A stretch of 17,597 nt of DNA from Clostridiaceae bacterium (GCA_003510765.1 DOKV01000128.1:1-17597); one strand, 5' to 3'. Counted from the stretch's first letter, positions 8,303-15,507 are shown. The notes: generated by a model not told the origin, from the sequence alone. Numbers and translations: made by a program.

Positions 8303-8368
8303 TCCTATCTAGGAGACATAAAGATGCTTATAATAAAAGGAAAGATCTAGGACGCTAAGTTCCTAGGA
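8303..8368 (+). promoter_or_regulatory. Promoter region with TCCTA/TAGGA palindromes
   Basis: A TATAAT lies at 8329-8334 (the -35 is poor). It is bracketed by inverted repeats of one pentamer: TCCTA-TC-TAGGA at 8303-8314, over the expected -35, and CTAGGA-N8-TCCTAG at 8347-8366, near the transcription start. The latter ends in the perfect 8-base palindrome TCCTAGGA (8361-8368). ATCTAGGA occurs twice (8307, 8345). The arrangement suggests operator sites for an unseen regulator. The downstream repeat could instead act as a hairpin at the 5' end of the mRNA. Confidence 0.5.
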
Positions 8369-8371
8369 TAT

Positions 8372-8377
8372 GAGGTG
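8372..8377 (+). promoter_or_regulatory. Ribosome-binding site fixing the oxidoreductase start
   Basis: GAGGTG is 6 bases before the ATG at 8384. A GTG at 8375 is in frame but lies inside this site, so the ATG is preferred. Confidence 0.75.
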
Positions 8378-8383
8378 AAAAGA

Positions 8384-9361
8384 ATGTTTCAAGCGTGGAT
8401 GCTCATAGAAGAGCAAGGAGAAGTAAAACTCCTAAAGAATAACTGTGAAGAGAAAGAACTTTTGGCTGGAGAAGTGCGTGTACGGGTCCAGTACTCTGGT
8501 ATCAACTATAAAGATCGTTTGGCTTGTGATCCTAAAAGCCGCGTCGTACGAAGCTTCCCCATGGTCCCAGGCGTTGATTTTTCTGGCATTGTGAAAGAGA
8601 GTGCGGATCCGAGGTTTCAGCCGGGGGAAGAAGTCTTTTTGACAGGCTTTGGCTATGGAACAGATCGCTTTGGGGGATATCAAGAACAGGTGGTGGCCAA
8701 GGCTGAGCATCTGTTAAAACTGCCTGAAGGGATGACCCTCAGGGAAGCTATGATCTATGGTACTGCGGGGCTTACAGCGGCCATGTCCGTGGATGTCTTA
8801 AGCCGTGGGTTAGGCTCATTGAAAGAAAAAAGCATCCTTGTCACTGGCGGCACTGGTGGGGTAGCCCTTCACAGTATTCTTCTTTTAAATACCTTAGGTG
8901 CACAGGTGACTGCGGCCACACGAGACCCAAAGCGAGAAGGGCTCTTAAGAGCTCTGGGGGCAAAAGACGTGATTCTTTTTGATACCTTGGCAGAGAAGAA
9001 AAAGCCCCTTGCTAAAGAGCGCTGGCACGGCGTGGTGGATACCACAGGCGGCAGTGCGTTAGGAGAAATGTTGAAGGAAGTATCCTATGGTGGCGTGGTG
9101 GCAGCCAGTGGAAACCTTTCAGGGATTTCCTTTGAGACGACTGTTTTTCCTTTTATCCTAAGAGGGGTAACTTTACAAGGCGTGGATTCGGTCTCCGTTC
9201 CTTTGGATAAGCGCAAGGAGCTTTTCTTGCGGTTATCCAAAGAATGGAAAAGTGAGAAGCTTGAGCACTTTCCTGTGGAAGAGATCTCTTTTGCGCAGTT
9301 GGGAGAAGCGCTGGGTCAAGGACAGAGAAAACCTGGTAGAACTTTGGTGCACCTTAGATAG
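8384..9361 (+). CDS. yhdH: YhdH/AcuI-type NADPH-dependent oxidoreductase (acrylyl-CoA reductase-like)
   Basis: Medium-chain dehydrogenase/reductase of the YhdH/YhfP/AcuI group, whose characterised member AcuI reduces acrylyl-CoA to propionyl-CoA with NADPH. The 325-residue protein has a GroES-like N-terminal domain with the subgroup signature SGINYKDRLACDPKSRVVRS followed by FPMVPGVDFSGIV. The Rossmann domain carries ILVTGGTGGVALHSI, LNTLGAQVTAATR and LRALGAKDVI. The late GVDSVSVPLDKRKELFLRL element separates this subgroup from zinc alcohol dehydrogenases. No structural-zinc cysteine cluster is present. The gene has its own promoter region and a terminator upstream, and no evident pathway partner next door, so the true substrate is inferred only from family. 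It sits where clostridia often carry yqfC, yqfD and phoH. Confidence 0.88.
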   Translation: MFQAWMLIEEQGEVKLLKNNCEEKELLAGEVRVRVQYSGINYKDRLACDPKSRVVRSFPMVPGVDFSGIVKESADPRFQPGEEVFLTGFGYGTDRFGGYQEQVVAKAEHLLKLPEGMTLREAMIYGTAGLTAAMSVDVLSRGLGSLKEKSILVTGGTGGVALHSILLLNTLGAQVTAATRDPKREGLLRALGAKDVILFDTLAEKKKPLAKERWHGVVDTTGGSALGEMLKEVSYGGVVAASGNLSGISFETTVFPFILRGVTLQGVDSVSVPLDKRKELFLRLSKEWKSEKLEHFPVEEISFAQLGEALGQGQRKPGRTLVHLR

Positions 9362-9409
9362 AAAGCTGTTCTTGTGGTAATTGGGAGAAGGATTTGATAA
9401 ACTGAGTAT

Positions 9410-9436
9410 AAGGGGAAGTATCTCCCTTTTAAGGGA
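9410..9436 (+). other. Alternative weak hairpins before pgpH
   Basis: AAGGG (9410-9414) can pair with CCCTT (9424-9428) and is followed by TTTT, a weak terminator shape. The same CCCTT can instead pair with AAGGGA (9431-9436). The two folds exclude each other, but both stems are only 5-6 bp. No convincing promoter was found in the 110-base gap between the oxidoreductase gene and pgpH. Confidence 0.3.
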
Positions 9437-9471
9437 ACTGAAATATACAAGGCTTTTTCGAAGGAGAATGT

Positions 9472-11514
9472 ATGAAAATAGAGAAGAAAAACTGGTGGCG
9501 GATGGGGATTTTTGTCTTGTCCATGGTGATGACCTTTGTCATCTTGTTGACCAGCATTGTAAACAAGAAATACGATCTCACAGTGGGAGATATTGCACCG
9601 ATAGATTTCCGCGCTACGGTGGATTTGGTGGATGAAATGACCACGCAAACCCTCATTGAAGATGCGGTGAATTCTGTTCAAAACCAATATCGACAAGAAC
9701 TTGAAGTGCGAAGAAATGCCTTAAGGGAAAACAATGAGTTTTTCAATGGCATCATCAATGCGAGAAATCCCTTGGTGGAAATGGATGAAATTGCGGAAAT
9801 GCTAGCTGGAAGAGGGACCTATGGTCTTACAGAAGAAGGGTATCTGGCACTATTGTCTTTGGATAATAGTGATTTACGCTATGCGTTAAACACCATCAAT
9901 AATGGCATCAATAAAATCTATGAAAGTCCCTTGGAAGAGGATGATGAAAGCAAGCTCCTACGATCTAGGACCGAGCTTACAGATCTTGTGGACAGCTTCA
10001 GTTTTAATGACTTTGCCAAAGATGCCATCAAACAGTTTGTGGTAACCCTTGTGAAACCAAACTATTTCTTTGATGAAGAAGCCACAGAAGCACTAAAGGA
10101 AGAGGCGAAGTCAAGCATCTCTCCTGTGATAATCAAAAAGAATCAAACCATTGTGAAGGAAGGAGACCCGGTGACAGCCACTCAATTGGCGTTGTTATCG
10201 GAGCTTGGCTATCTTAATGATAGTGGAAGAAATGCGCTTCCCTATGTGGGGCTTTCCGTGGTGGTCATCGCCATTCATTTCATTGTGGTTTTCTATTTGA
10301 AGCGGTTCTATATAAATGTATATGGAGACCTAAAAAGAGTCGCGCTGATATTCCTTTTGCTGAACTTGAACCTAGCCTTGGCGAGGGTGATGGTGATCAT
10401 CAGCCCCTACATTGTCCCCTATACGTTTTTACCCATGCTGCTTACCATCTTGATCAAGAAAAGAGTGGGACAGAGCTTGGCTCTCTTTAGTGCGCTTTTA
10501 CTGAGCATCGTCACTGGGTTTAACGTGCAGGTGCTACTGATGTTGATGCTCACATCGATTTTGGGTGTGGTATTTATTAATAAGGTAGAAGAGAGAAATG
10601 ATATTTTAAAATCGAGTTTCTATATTGCGGTGGTGGCCTGGATCGTTTCCTTAGCCTTTGGGTTCTTATTATCCAATGCTGTGATGGATTCCTTAAGGAA
10701 CTCTCTCTTTGTGGTCAGTGGTATTCTTTCATCGGGCATATTGGTCATCGGATTTTTGCCCTTTATTGAGAGTGTCTTTAATGTGGTCACAGAGATCAAA
10801 CTACTTGAGCTGGCCAATCCCAATCATCCTCTACTTAAGAGACTTCAGATGGAAGCACCTGGGACCTATCATCATAGCATCATGGTGGGGAATTTAGCGG
10901 AGGCAGCGGCAGAAGAGCTTCATGCAAATAGCATTCTTCTTCGGGTGGCAGCTTACTATCATGATATTGGTAAACTCTCCAGACCTCAGTTTTTCAAGGA
11001 AAATCAAATTGGTGGTAAAAATCCTCATGATGAGATCAAACCCAATTTATCCACCTTAATCATCATCAATCATGTGAAAATTGGGCTAGAGATGGCTGAA
11101 AAAGCAAAACTTCCCAAGGAGATAAAAGACCTCATTGCCCAGCATCACGGCACCACATTGGTGAAGTACTTTTACTTCACCATGAAAAACAATGCGGAAG
11201 ATCCAGATGAGATCAAGGAAGAAGACTATAGGTATCCAGGTCCCAAGCCGAAGACGCGAGAAGCGGGGATTATGATGCTCGCGGACAGTGTGGAAGCAGC
11301 CGTGAGAAGCATCTCGGAACCTACCCAAGGGAAAGTGGAAGCCATGGTCTATAAGATTTTTAAAGATAAGCTAGAAGATGGACAGTTGGATGATTGTGAC
11401 ATCACCTTCAGTGATGTGTCCAAAATTCGCAAGAATTTCTTAAAAACCTTTAGTTCCATTTATCATGAGCGTATTGAGTATCCAGAAGATAAAAGAAAAA
11501 AGAATAGTCTATAG
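9472..11514 (+). CDS. pgpH: 7TM-HD family cyclic di-AMP phosphodiesterase PgpH
   Basis: Membrane phosphodiesterase that hydrolyses the second messenger c-di-AMP, as shown for Listeria PgpH. The 680-residue protein has the family architecture. An N-terminal membrane helix spans about residues 10-31. The extracytoplasmic 7TMR-HDED domain runs to about 255. A seven-helix membrane block lies at about 257-432 (first helix PYVGLSVVVIAIHFIVVFYL). The cytoplasmic HD domain follows at about 460-665. Metal-site residues are visible at H467/H468 (YHHSIMVGNLAE), H497-D498 in AYYHDIGK, H534, H558/H559 (AQHHGTT) and D605 (MLADSVEAA). AAGGAG is 5 bases before the ATG. ybeY starts 12 bases after the stop, so it heads the block that runs through recO. 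Its substrate is assigned by family only. Confidence 0.94.
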   Translation: MKIEKKNWWRMGIFVLSMVMTFVILLTSIVNKKYDLTVGDIAPIDFRATVDLVDEMTTQTLIEDAVNSVQNQYRQELEVRRNALRENNEFFNGIINARNPLVEMDEIAEMLAGRGTYGLTEEGYLALLSLDNSDLRYALNTINNGINKIYESPLEEDDESKLLRSRTELTDLVDSFSFNDFAKDAIKQFVVTLVKPNYFFDEEATEALKEEAKSSISPVIIKKNQTIVKEGDPVTATQLALLSELGYLNDSGRNALPYVGLSVVVIAIHFIVVFYLKRFYINVYGDLKRVALIFLLLNLNLALARVMVIISPYIVPYTFLPMLLTILIKKRVGQSLALFSALLLSIVTGFNVQVLLMLMLTSILGVVFINKVEERNDILKSSFYIAVVAWIVSLAFGFLLSNAVMDSLRNSLFVVSGILSSGILVIGFLPFIESVFNVVTEIKLLELANPNHPLLKRLQMEAPGTYHHSIMVGNLAEAAAEELHANSILLRVAAYYHDIGKLSRPQFFKENQIGGKNPHDEIKPNLSTLIIINHVKIGLEMAEKAKLPKEIKDLIAQHHGTTLVKYFYFTMKNNAEDPDEIKEEDYRYPGPKPKTREAGIMMLADSVEAAVRSISEPTQGKVEAMVYKIFKDKLEDGQLDDCDITFSDVSKIRKNFLKTFSSIYHERIEYPEDKRKKNSL

Positions 11515-11526
11515 GAGCAAAAAATA

Positions 11527-12030
11527 ATGATTCACATTGAAAATGAGCAAGAACAAGTGATGGTGGAAGTCTCTTTGCTTGACACCATAGAAGAAAGCAT
11601 CACCTATGCTATCAAAAGTCAAGGGCTTACCATGGAGGCTGAAGTCAGCGTCCTCTTAGTGGATAATGAAGCCATCCGTGAAATCAATAAAGAACATCGT
11701 CAAAAGGACCAGGAAACAGATGTCTTATCTTTTCCTATGATTGATTTTCCTGAGGGAGAGACCTTTAAAGATACTGCCAAGGAGAGGGTCTTTGGCCCCG
11801 CGTACTATCATGGAGAAGCGCTTCTACTGGGGGATGTGGTATTGTCCATGGAAAAAGCCGAGGCTCAAGCAAAGGAGTTTGGTCATAGTTTAAGAAGAGA
11901 AGTGGCTTATTTGGTGGTCCATTCGATTCTTCATTTACTGGGGTATGATCACATGAACCCCGAAGATCAAAAAAAGATGCGCCATGAAGAAGAAGAAATT
12001 CTTCAGGCACTAAAAATTCAAAGGATTTAG
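11527..12030 (+). CDS. ybeY: Endoribonuclease YbeY, rRNA maturation factor
   Basis: Zinc-dependent single-strand endoribonuclease of the UPF0054 family involved in 16S rRNA 3'-end maturation and 70S ribosome quality control. The 167-residue protein is normal length. It shows the TDVLSFP segment at 64-70, LLGDVVLS at 100-107, and the metal-binding H132-x3-H136-x5-H142 motif (HSILHLLGYDH). The Shine-Dalgarno TAGGAG overlaps the pgpH stop codon and lies 9 bases before the ATG, tying it to pgpH. The next gene follows after 11 bases. In Firmicutes ybeY very often sits between pgpH and dgkA/era, as here. Confidence 0.97.
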   Translation: MIHIENEQEQVMVEVSLLDTIEESITYAIKSQGLTMEAEVSVLLVDNEAIREINKEHRQKDQETDVLSFPMIDFPEGETFKDTAKERVFGPAYYHGEALLLGDVVLSMEKAEAQAKEFGHSLRREVAYLVVHSILHLLGYDHMNPEDQKKMRHEEEEILQALKIQRI

Positions 12031-12041
12031 GTGGTACACCT

Positions 12042-12743
12042 ATGGATATGAAGGGATTATTAGACAGCTTTAATTATGCTATTTCAGGGTTCATCTACGC
12101 AGTTCGGACCCAGAGGAATATGAAAATCCATATGGTAGCAGCCATAGGCGTGATTCTTTTTTCCTTGTTTACCAATATTACCAAAGCGGAATTGTTGGCA
12201 CTTTTTATCAGTATCACCATGGTGATGTCTGCAGAGCTCCTTAATACTGCCATTGAAAGTGCCATTGATGCTACCACGAATCATTATCATCCCTTGGCGA
12301 AGATTGCGAAAAATGCAGCGGCAGCAGCAGTGCTACTTACAGCGATGAATGCACTGGTGGTGGGGTATTTTATCTTTTGGGAAGAAATTACCACGTTCAC
12401 CTATCGTGGGGTACAGCTCATTAAACATTCAAGCCCCTATTTGGTGTTGGTGATTTTAATCATCGTAGCTTTATCTGTGATTCTCACCAAAGCTGTGGTG
12501 GGAGAAGGAACACCCTTAAAAGGAGGTATGCCTTCAGGCCATGCGGCCATAGCCTTTAGTTTGGCAACCATCATCAGTTACTTGTCAGATTCCACCATCG
12601 CCATCACCTTGAGTTACCTCATGGCGGTGATTGTGGCACAATCTCGAGTGGATTCAAAGGTACACTCCATCAAAGAGGTTTTGGTAGGAGGGGTGCTGGG
12701 GTTTTTAGTCACCATTCTGATTTTTAGGGTTTTTGCATTATAA
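12042..12743 (+). CDS. Diacylglycerol/undecaprenol kinase fused to PAP2 phosphatase
   Basis: Two lipid enzymes in one 233-residue membrane polypeptide. Residues 1-115 are a DgkA-type kinase with three membrane helices and the signature SAELLNTAIESAID, including E65, N68, E72 and D76. In Gram-positive bacteria this family phosphorylates undecaprenol (and sometimes diacylglycerol). Residues about 130-233 are a PAP2-family phosphatase with PSGH at 164-167 and SRxxxxxH at S201-R202-H208. The first PAP2 motif (K-x6-R-P) is degenerate in this segment. Together the halves could interconvert lipid alcohols and lipid phosphates. Such fusions are known in clostridia, so this is not a sequencing artefact. 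AGGTGG lies 7 bases before the ATG; a second ATG two codons on is possible. Confidence 0.93.
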   Translation: MDMKGLLDSFNYAISGFIYAVRTQRNMKIHMVAAIGVILFSLFTNITKAELLALFISITMVMSAELLNTAIESAIDATTNHYHPLAKIAKNAAAAAVLLTAMNALVVGYFIFWEEITTFTYRGVQLIKHSSPYLVLVILIIVALSVILTKAVVGEGTPLKGGMPSGHAAIAFSLATIISYLSDSTIAITLSYLMAVIVAQSRVDSKVHSIKEVLVGGVLGFLVTILIFRVFAL

Positions 12744-12787
12744 TAGAAGAAATAGAAGAAACAGAAGAAATAGAAGGAAAAGAGGGA
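12743..12787 (+). repeat. 9-bp tandem repeat forming the cdd translation-start region
   Basis: Five head-to-tail 9-base units lie between the PAP2 stop codon and cdd: ATAGAAGAA twice (12743, 12752), then ACAGAAGAA (12761), ATAGAAGGA (12770) and the degenerate AAAGAGGGA (12779). The last unit contains the cdd Shine-Dalgarno sequence, 5 bases before the ATG. Read in the cdd frame it would encode repeated Asn-Arg-Arg, reachable only from a TTG at 12733 inside the previous gene. Confidence 0.8.
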
Positions 12788-12792
12788 ATATT

Positions 12793-13212
12793 ATGTATCA
12801 AGAATTAATCGAAGCAGCGTTAGAAGCAAGAGAACATGCCTATGTGCCCTATTCAGGTTTTAAGGTAGGTTCAGCAGTGCTCATGGAAGATGATACGATT
12901 TTTAGTGGGTGTAACATTGAGAATGCCTCTTATGGGGCCACCAACTGTGCGGAAAGAACAGCCATCTTTAATGCTGTGTCCCATGGGCATCATAAAATAA
13001 AAGCCATTGCAGTGGTGGGAGATGTGCATAATTTCACCTATCCCTGTGGGATTTGCCGTCAGGTGATGGTGGAGTTTGCGGATAGCAAAGAAATTCCTGT
13101 GATCATCATCAAGAACAAAGAGGAGTATTTGGTGAAAACCATGGAAGATATTTTACCTGGTGCATTTACAAAGATTGACCTGGATAAGGAAAAGGAAGTA
13201 AAACATGTTTAA
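12793..13212 (+). CDS. cdd: Cytidine deaminase
   Basis: Homotetrameric zinc enzyme that deaminates cytidine and deoxycytidine to uridine and deoxyuridine in pyrimidine salvage. The 139 residues from this ATG fit the small Cdd family. Visible are [14 protein letters not shown] at about 16-29 (substrate-binding region), NIENASYG at 41-48, and the catalytic C52-A-E54-R zinc site. The other two zinc ligands lie in PCGIC (C85, C88). The start was chosen over an in-frame TTG 60 bases upstream because that extension is only low-complexity Asn-Arg-Arg repeats and overlaps the preceding gene. The 3' end overlaps era by 8 bases, giving translational coupling; cdd-era is a classic Firmicute pair. Confidence 0.97.
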   Translation: MYQELIEAALEAREHAYVPYSGFKVGSAVLMEDDTIFSGCNIENASYGATNCAERTAIFNAVSHGHHKIKAIAVVGDVHNFTYPCGICRQVMVEFADSKEIPVIIIKNKEEYLVKTMEDILPGAFTKIDLDKEKEVKHV

Positions 13213-14089
13213 ATCTGGATTTATTACGGTTGTTGGAAGACCTAATGTAGGGAAGTCTACGCTCATCAATCACTTGATGGGAGCGAAGCTATCCATTGTC
13301 TCTAATAAACCTCAAACCACAAGAAAAAATCTCAATGCCATCTATACGGATGAGGATGCGCAAATCATTTTCGTGGATACGCCTGGAATCCATAAGGCGC
13401 AAAATAAGCTTGGGGAGTATATGGTTAATGTGGCCAAGGAAACATTAAATCAAGTGGATTTGGTGATTTTCATCACCACAGCCACGGGAGGAATTCACCC
13501 AGGGGATGCCAAGATCATGGAAGAACTCAAAGGGTTGAAGACACCAGTATTTTTATTGGTGAATAAAATCGATGAATTTACCCAAGATAAAGTGGCTAAA
13601 ACTCTTGAGCTTTATGCAAAAGAGGTAGACTTCACAGAGATCATTCCCATTTCAGCGCTGAAAGGGAAAAATACAGAGGACCTTCTAGACATGGTAAAAA
13701 AGTTTATGCCAGAAGGCCCCATGTATTATCCAGAGGATATGGTGGCGGATGTTCATCTAAGATTTATGGCTGCTGAAACCATTAGAGAAAAGGCTTTAAA
13801 ACTACTACAACAAGAAATTCCCCATGGGATTGCCGTGGAAATTACCAGTATGAAAGAAAAAGAAAATGGTAATTGGAGTATCGAAGCGGATATCATCTGT
13901 GAAAAAGACTCTCACAAGGGCATCATCATTGGCAAAGGTGGCCAAACATTGAAGAAGATTGGCACATGGGCTAGAGAAGATATGGAAGTGTACTTAGAGG
14001 GGAAGGTAGACCTGAAGACTTTTGTTAAGGTCAGAAAAGAATGGAGAGATAACCAAGCGCTCTTAAAGGAGCTTGGGTATAAAGAGTAA
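13205..14089 (+). CDS. era: GTPase Era, 30S assembly factor
   Basis: Essential GTPase that binds 16S rRNA near its 3' end during 30S subunit maturation. The 294-residue protein is normal length. The GTPase domain carries G1 GRPNVGKST (11-19), G2 with the QTTR segment (37-40), G3 DTPGIH (58-63), G4 NKID (120-123) and G5 SAL (150-152). The C-terminal KH domain includes [15 protein letters not shown] (239-253). The ATG lies inside the last codons of cdd, after an AAGGAAG site about 8 bases upstream. The stop codon TAA shares its final A with the ATG of recO. It works in the same process as YbeY, RsmE and S21, also encoded in this window. Confidence 0.98.
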   Translation: MFKSGFITVVGRPNVGKSTLINHLMGAKLSIVSNKPQTTRKNLNAIYTDEDAQIIFVDTPGIHKAQNKLGEYMVNVAKETLNQVDLVIFITTATGGIHPGDAKIMEELKGLKTPVFLLVNKIDEFTQDKVAKTLELYAKEVDFTEIIPISALKGKNTEDLLDMVKKFMPEGPMYYPEDMVADVHLRFMAAETIREKALKLLQQEIPHGIAVEITSMKEKENGNWSIEADIICEKDSHKGIIIGKGGQTLKKIGTWAREDMEVYLEGKVDLKTFVKVRKEWRDNQALLKELGYKE

Positions 14090-14733
14090 TGCAAGAAAAG
14101 CTAAGAGGGATCATCTTAAAGACCATGGATTACAAAGAGAAAGATAAACTTATGTGGGTCTTTACAGAAGAGCGGGGAAAGATTTCGGTGCTTTGTAAAG
14201 GGGTGCGTGCTCCCAAAAATAAATACCAGTCATTGATCCAACCCATGCTTTTTGGAGAGTTTTTACTTTTTAAAGGGAAAACACTATACAGCTTCAATGA
14301 AGGTGCTGTGGTGCATAGTTTCTCTTCTTTAAAGGGCTCCTTGGAGCTGTTGACCTATGCATCTTATTATTTGGAAATGGCAGATATCGTAACCTTGGAT
14401 GAAGAAGTACAACCTTATTTGTATCGTAATCTGGTCACGGTGATGTATCTTCTAGAATCTGAAGCTTTGGATGTAGTGCTTTTAACACTTATTTATGAAG
14501 TAAAACTCATCACCTTAACAGGCTTTAGAATTGGGCCTCAAGCGGTACCCTTTGGCATCTCCAAAGAGGCCATTGAGGCTGCGGAATACATTTTAAGAAA
14601 TGAGTATAAAAAAACCTTGGAGCGGACTTTTTCAAAAGAAGTTCTGGATGAGCTGAAAAGGATCACCTCCTATCTTATTATGGAGAATTATCAAAGAAAG
14701 CCTAAAAGTTTAAGTTTATTGAAGTATATGTAA
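14089..14733 (+). CDS. recO: DNA repair protein RecO lacking the zinc-finger segment
   Basis: RecO binds ssDNA and SSB and, with RecR, loads RecA in gap repair. The N-terminal OB-fold is recognisable (GIILKTMDYKEKDKLMWVFT at 7-26, then GKISVLCKGVRAPKNKY), followed by the all-helical domain (LLTYASYYLEMAD; LIYEVKLITLTGFR). At 214 residues it is about 30-40 shorter than typical bacterial RecO. The loss falls where the four-cysteine zinc finger normally follows the LLxxxGYxP-like segment: after LTGFRIGP (about 143-150) the sequence goes directly to AVPFGISKEAIE. The only cysteine in the protein is C36. The frame is clean on both sides, so this looks like an in-frame reduction rather than a frameshift. 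It overlaps era by one base (TAATG). Confidence 0.9.
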   Translation: MQEKLRGIILKTMDYKEKDKLMWVFTEERGKISVLCKGVRAPKNKYQSLIQPMLFGEFLLFKGKTLYSFNEGAVVHSFSSLKGSLELLTYASYYLEMADIVTLDEEVQPYLYRNLVTVMYLLESEALDVVLLTLIYEVKLITLTGFRIGPQAVPFGISKEAIEAAEYILRNEYKKTLERTFSKEVLDELKRITSYLIMENYQRKPKSLSLLKYM

Positions 14734-14760
14734 CAGATAGATTAAAAAGGAGGAAATGAC

Positions 14761-15309
14761 ATGGAAAGAACGGCGGATTTACTAGCAAAGGTAGATGAGG
14801 TGCGTAAAAGAATAAAGGTATCTTATGAAGAGGCAAAACATGCTTTAGATGTATCTGAGCAGGATACCTTAGCAGCGGTGATTTATCTTGAACGTGAAAA
14901 AGGTGAACGCTACGATGACTTGAAAGAGTATAAAGACAAAACCGTTGAAAGCATCAAAAAAACCAGTGGAGAAATGGTGGTTTTTTCTTTCCATGACAAA
15001 TCCCTGGAAGCGCCACTTCCTGTAGCGCTGATTGGAACCCTACTTTTGGCTAGGAAACCAAAACTCCTCATGGGTCTTGCAGGAGGAATTCTGGCTTTTG
15101 GTGTGGATGTGAAACTCCAAAGAGGGGAAAAAGAAATCTATTTAACGAAACCTGTTCATGACAAATTAAAAGGATTGGTTAGTGCTTTTGGGCTAAATAA
15201 AAGCACAGTAAAAAGGAGATTTGGTGGTGTATCTGAGAAAATACATTTTAAAAAAGTGAATCATGATGAAGATGATTTTCACGGATACTTTTCACCAGAA
15301 CTCTATTAA
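14761..15309 (+). CDS. UBA-like/DUF4342 domain protein
   Basis: A 182-residue protein of unknown function. Residues about 5-47 form a UBA-like helical segment (VRKRIKVSYEEAKHALDVSE, then DTLAAVIYLER), similar in pattern to the N-terminus of elongation factor Ts. Residues about 65-125 match the DUF4342 pattern: a short beta segment (EMVVFSFHDKSLEAPL) followed by a hydrophobic hairpin (PVALIGTLLLARKPKLLMGLAGGILAFGVDVKL). The C-terminal ~55 residues are charged and unassigned. The hydrophobic part may sit in or on the membrane. A strong GGAGG (14749-14753) lies 7 bases before the ATG. Placed 27 bases after recO and before a terminator-like hairpin, it is probably the last gene of the pgpH-recO transcript. 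Genes of this type are often seen beside recO in clostridia (recalled, not checked). Confidence 0.75.
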   Translation: MERTADLLAKVDEVRKRIKVSYEEAKHALDVSEQDTLAAVIYLEREKGERYDDLKEYKDKTVESIKKTSGEMVVFSFHDKSLEAPLPVALIGTLLLARKPKLLMGLAGGILAFGVDVKLQRGEKEIYLTKPVHDKLKGLVSAFGLNKSTVKRRFGGVSEKIHFKKVNHDEDDFHGYFSPELY

Positions 15310-15333
15310 TTTCCACATTCTTAATACTCTTGT

Positions 15334-15369
15334 AAGACTTCTCTGTTATGATAGAGAAGTCTTCTCTTT
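15334..15369 (+). terminator. Terminator-like hairpin after the DUF4342 gene
   Basis: A perfect 11-bp stem (AAGACTTCTCT with AGAGAAGTCTT) encloses the 8-base loop GTTATGAT, 24 bases after the stop codon. The following tract is CTCTTT, so the T run is interrupted and efficiency is uncertain. Together with the promoter farther on it isolates ppdK from the upstream operon. Confidence 0.7.
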
Positions 15370-15389
15370 GGAAGAAGTTCTGTAGAAGT

Positions 15390-15411
15390 ATTACAGTATG
15401 TAATCGTAATC
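15390..15411 (+). promoter_or_regulatory. Possible operator upstream of ppdK
   Basis: ATTAC-AGTAT-GTAAT (15390-15404) is an inverted repeat, and its right arm is part of a direct repeat GTAATC-GTAATC (15400-15411). It lies about 80 bases upstream of the ppdK -10. It could bind a regulator of ppdK, but the arms are AT-rich and only 5 bp, so chance is possible. Confidence 0.3.
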
Positions 15412-15462
15412 ATTCTTTGTACCACGAAAAATAAGTGAATAAACTAAAAACCCTTAGAAACA

Positions 15463-15494
15463 TTGTACAATTAAATGGATACCTGTGATATAAT
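15463..15494 (+). promoter_or_regulatory. Extended -10 promoter for ppdK
   Basis: TGATATAAT at 15486-15494 is a full extended -10 element (TG-n-TATAAT). TTGTAC at 15463 would need a 20-base spacer and may not act as the -35; at the optimal 17 bases the hexamer is TACAAT. Transcription would start near 15501, giving a leader of about 100 bases. Confidence 0.65.
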
Positions 15495-15507
15495 ATATGA
15501 GGATTTT

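Noticed and set aside
12733..12792. N-terminal Asn-Arg-Arg extension of cytidine deaminase from a TTG start
   Set aside because: It overlaps the preceding gene, has no good ribosome-binding site, is pure low-complexity repeat, and the ATG at 12793 has an AGGGA site and gives the family's normal length.
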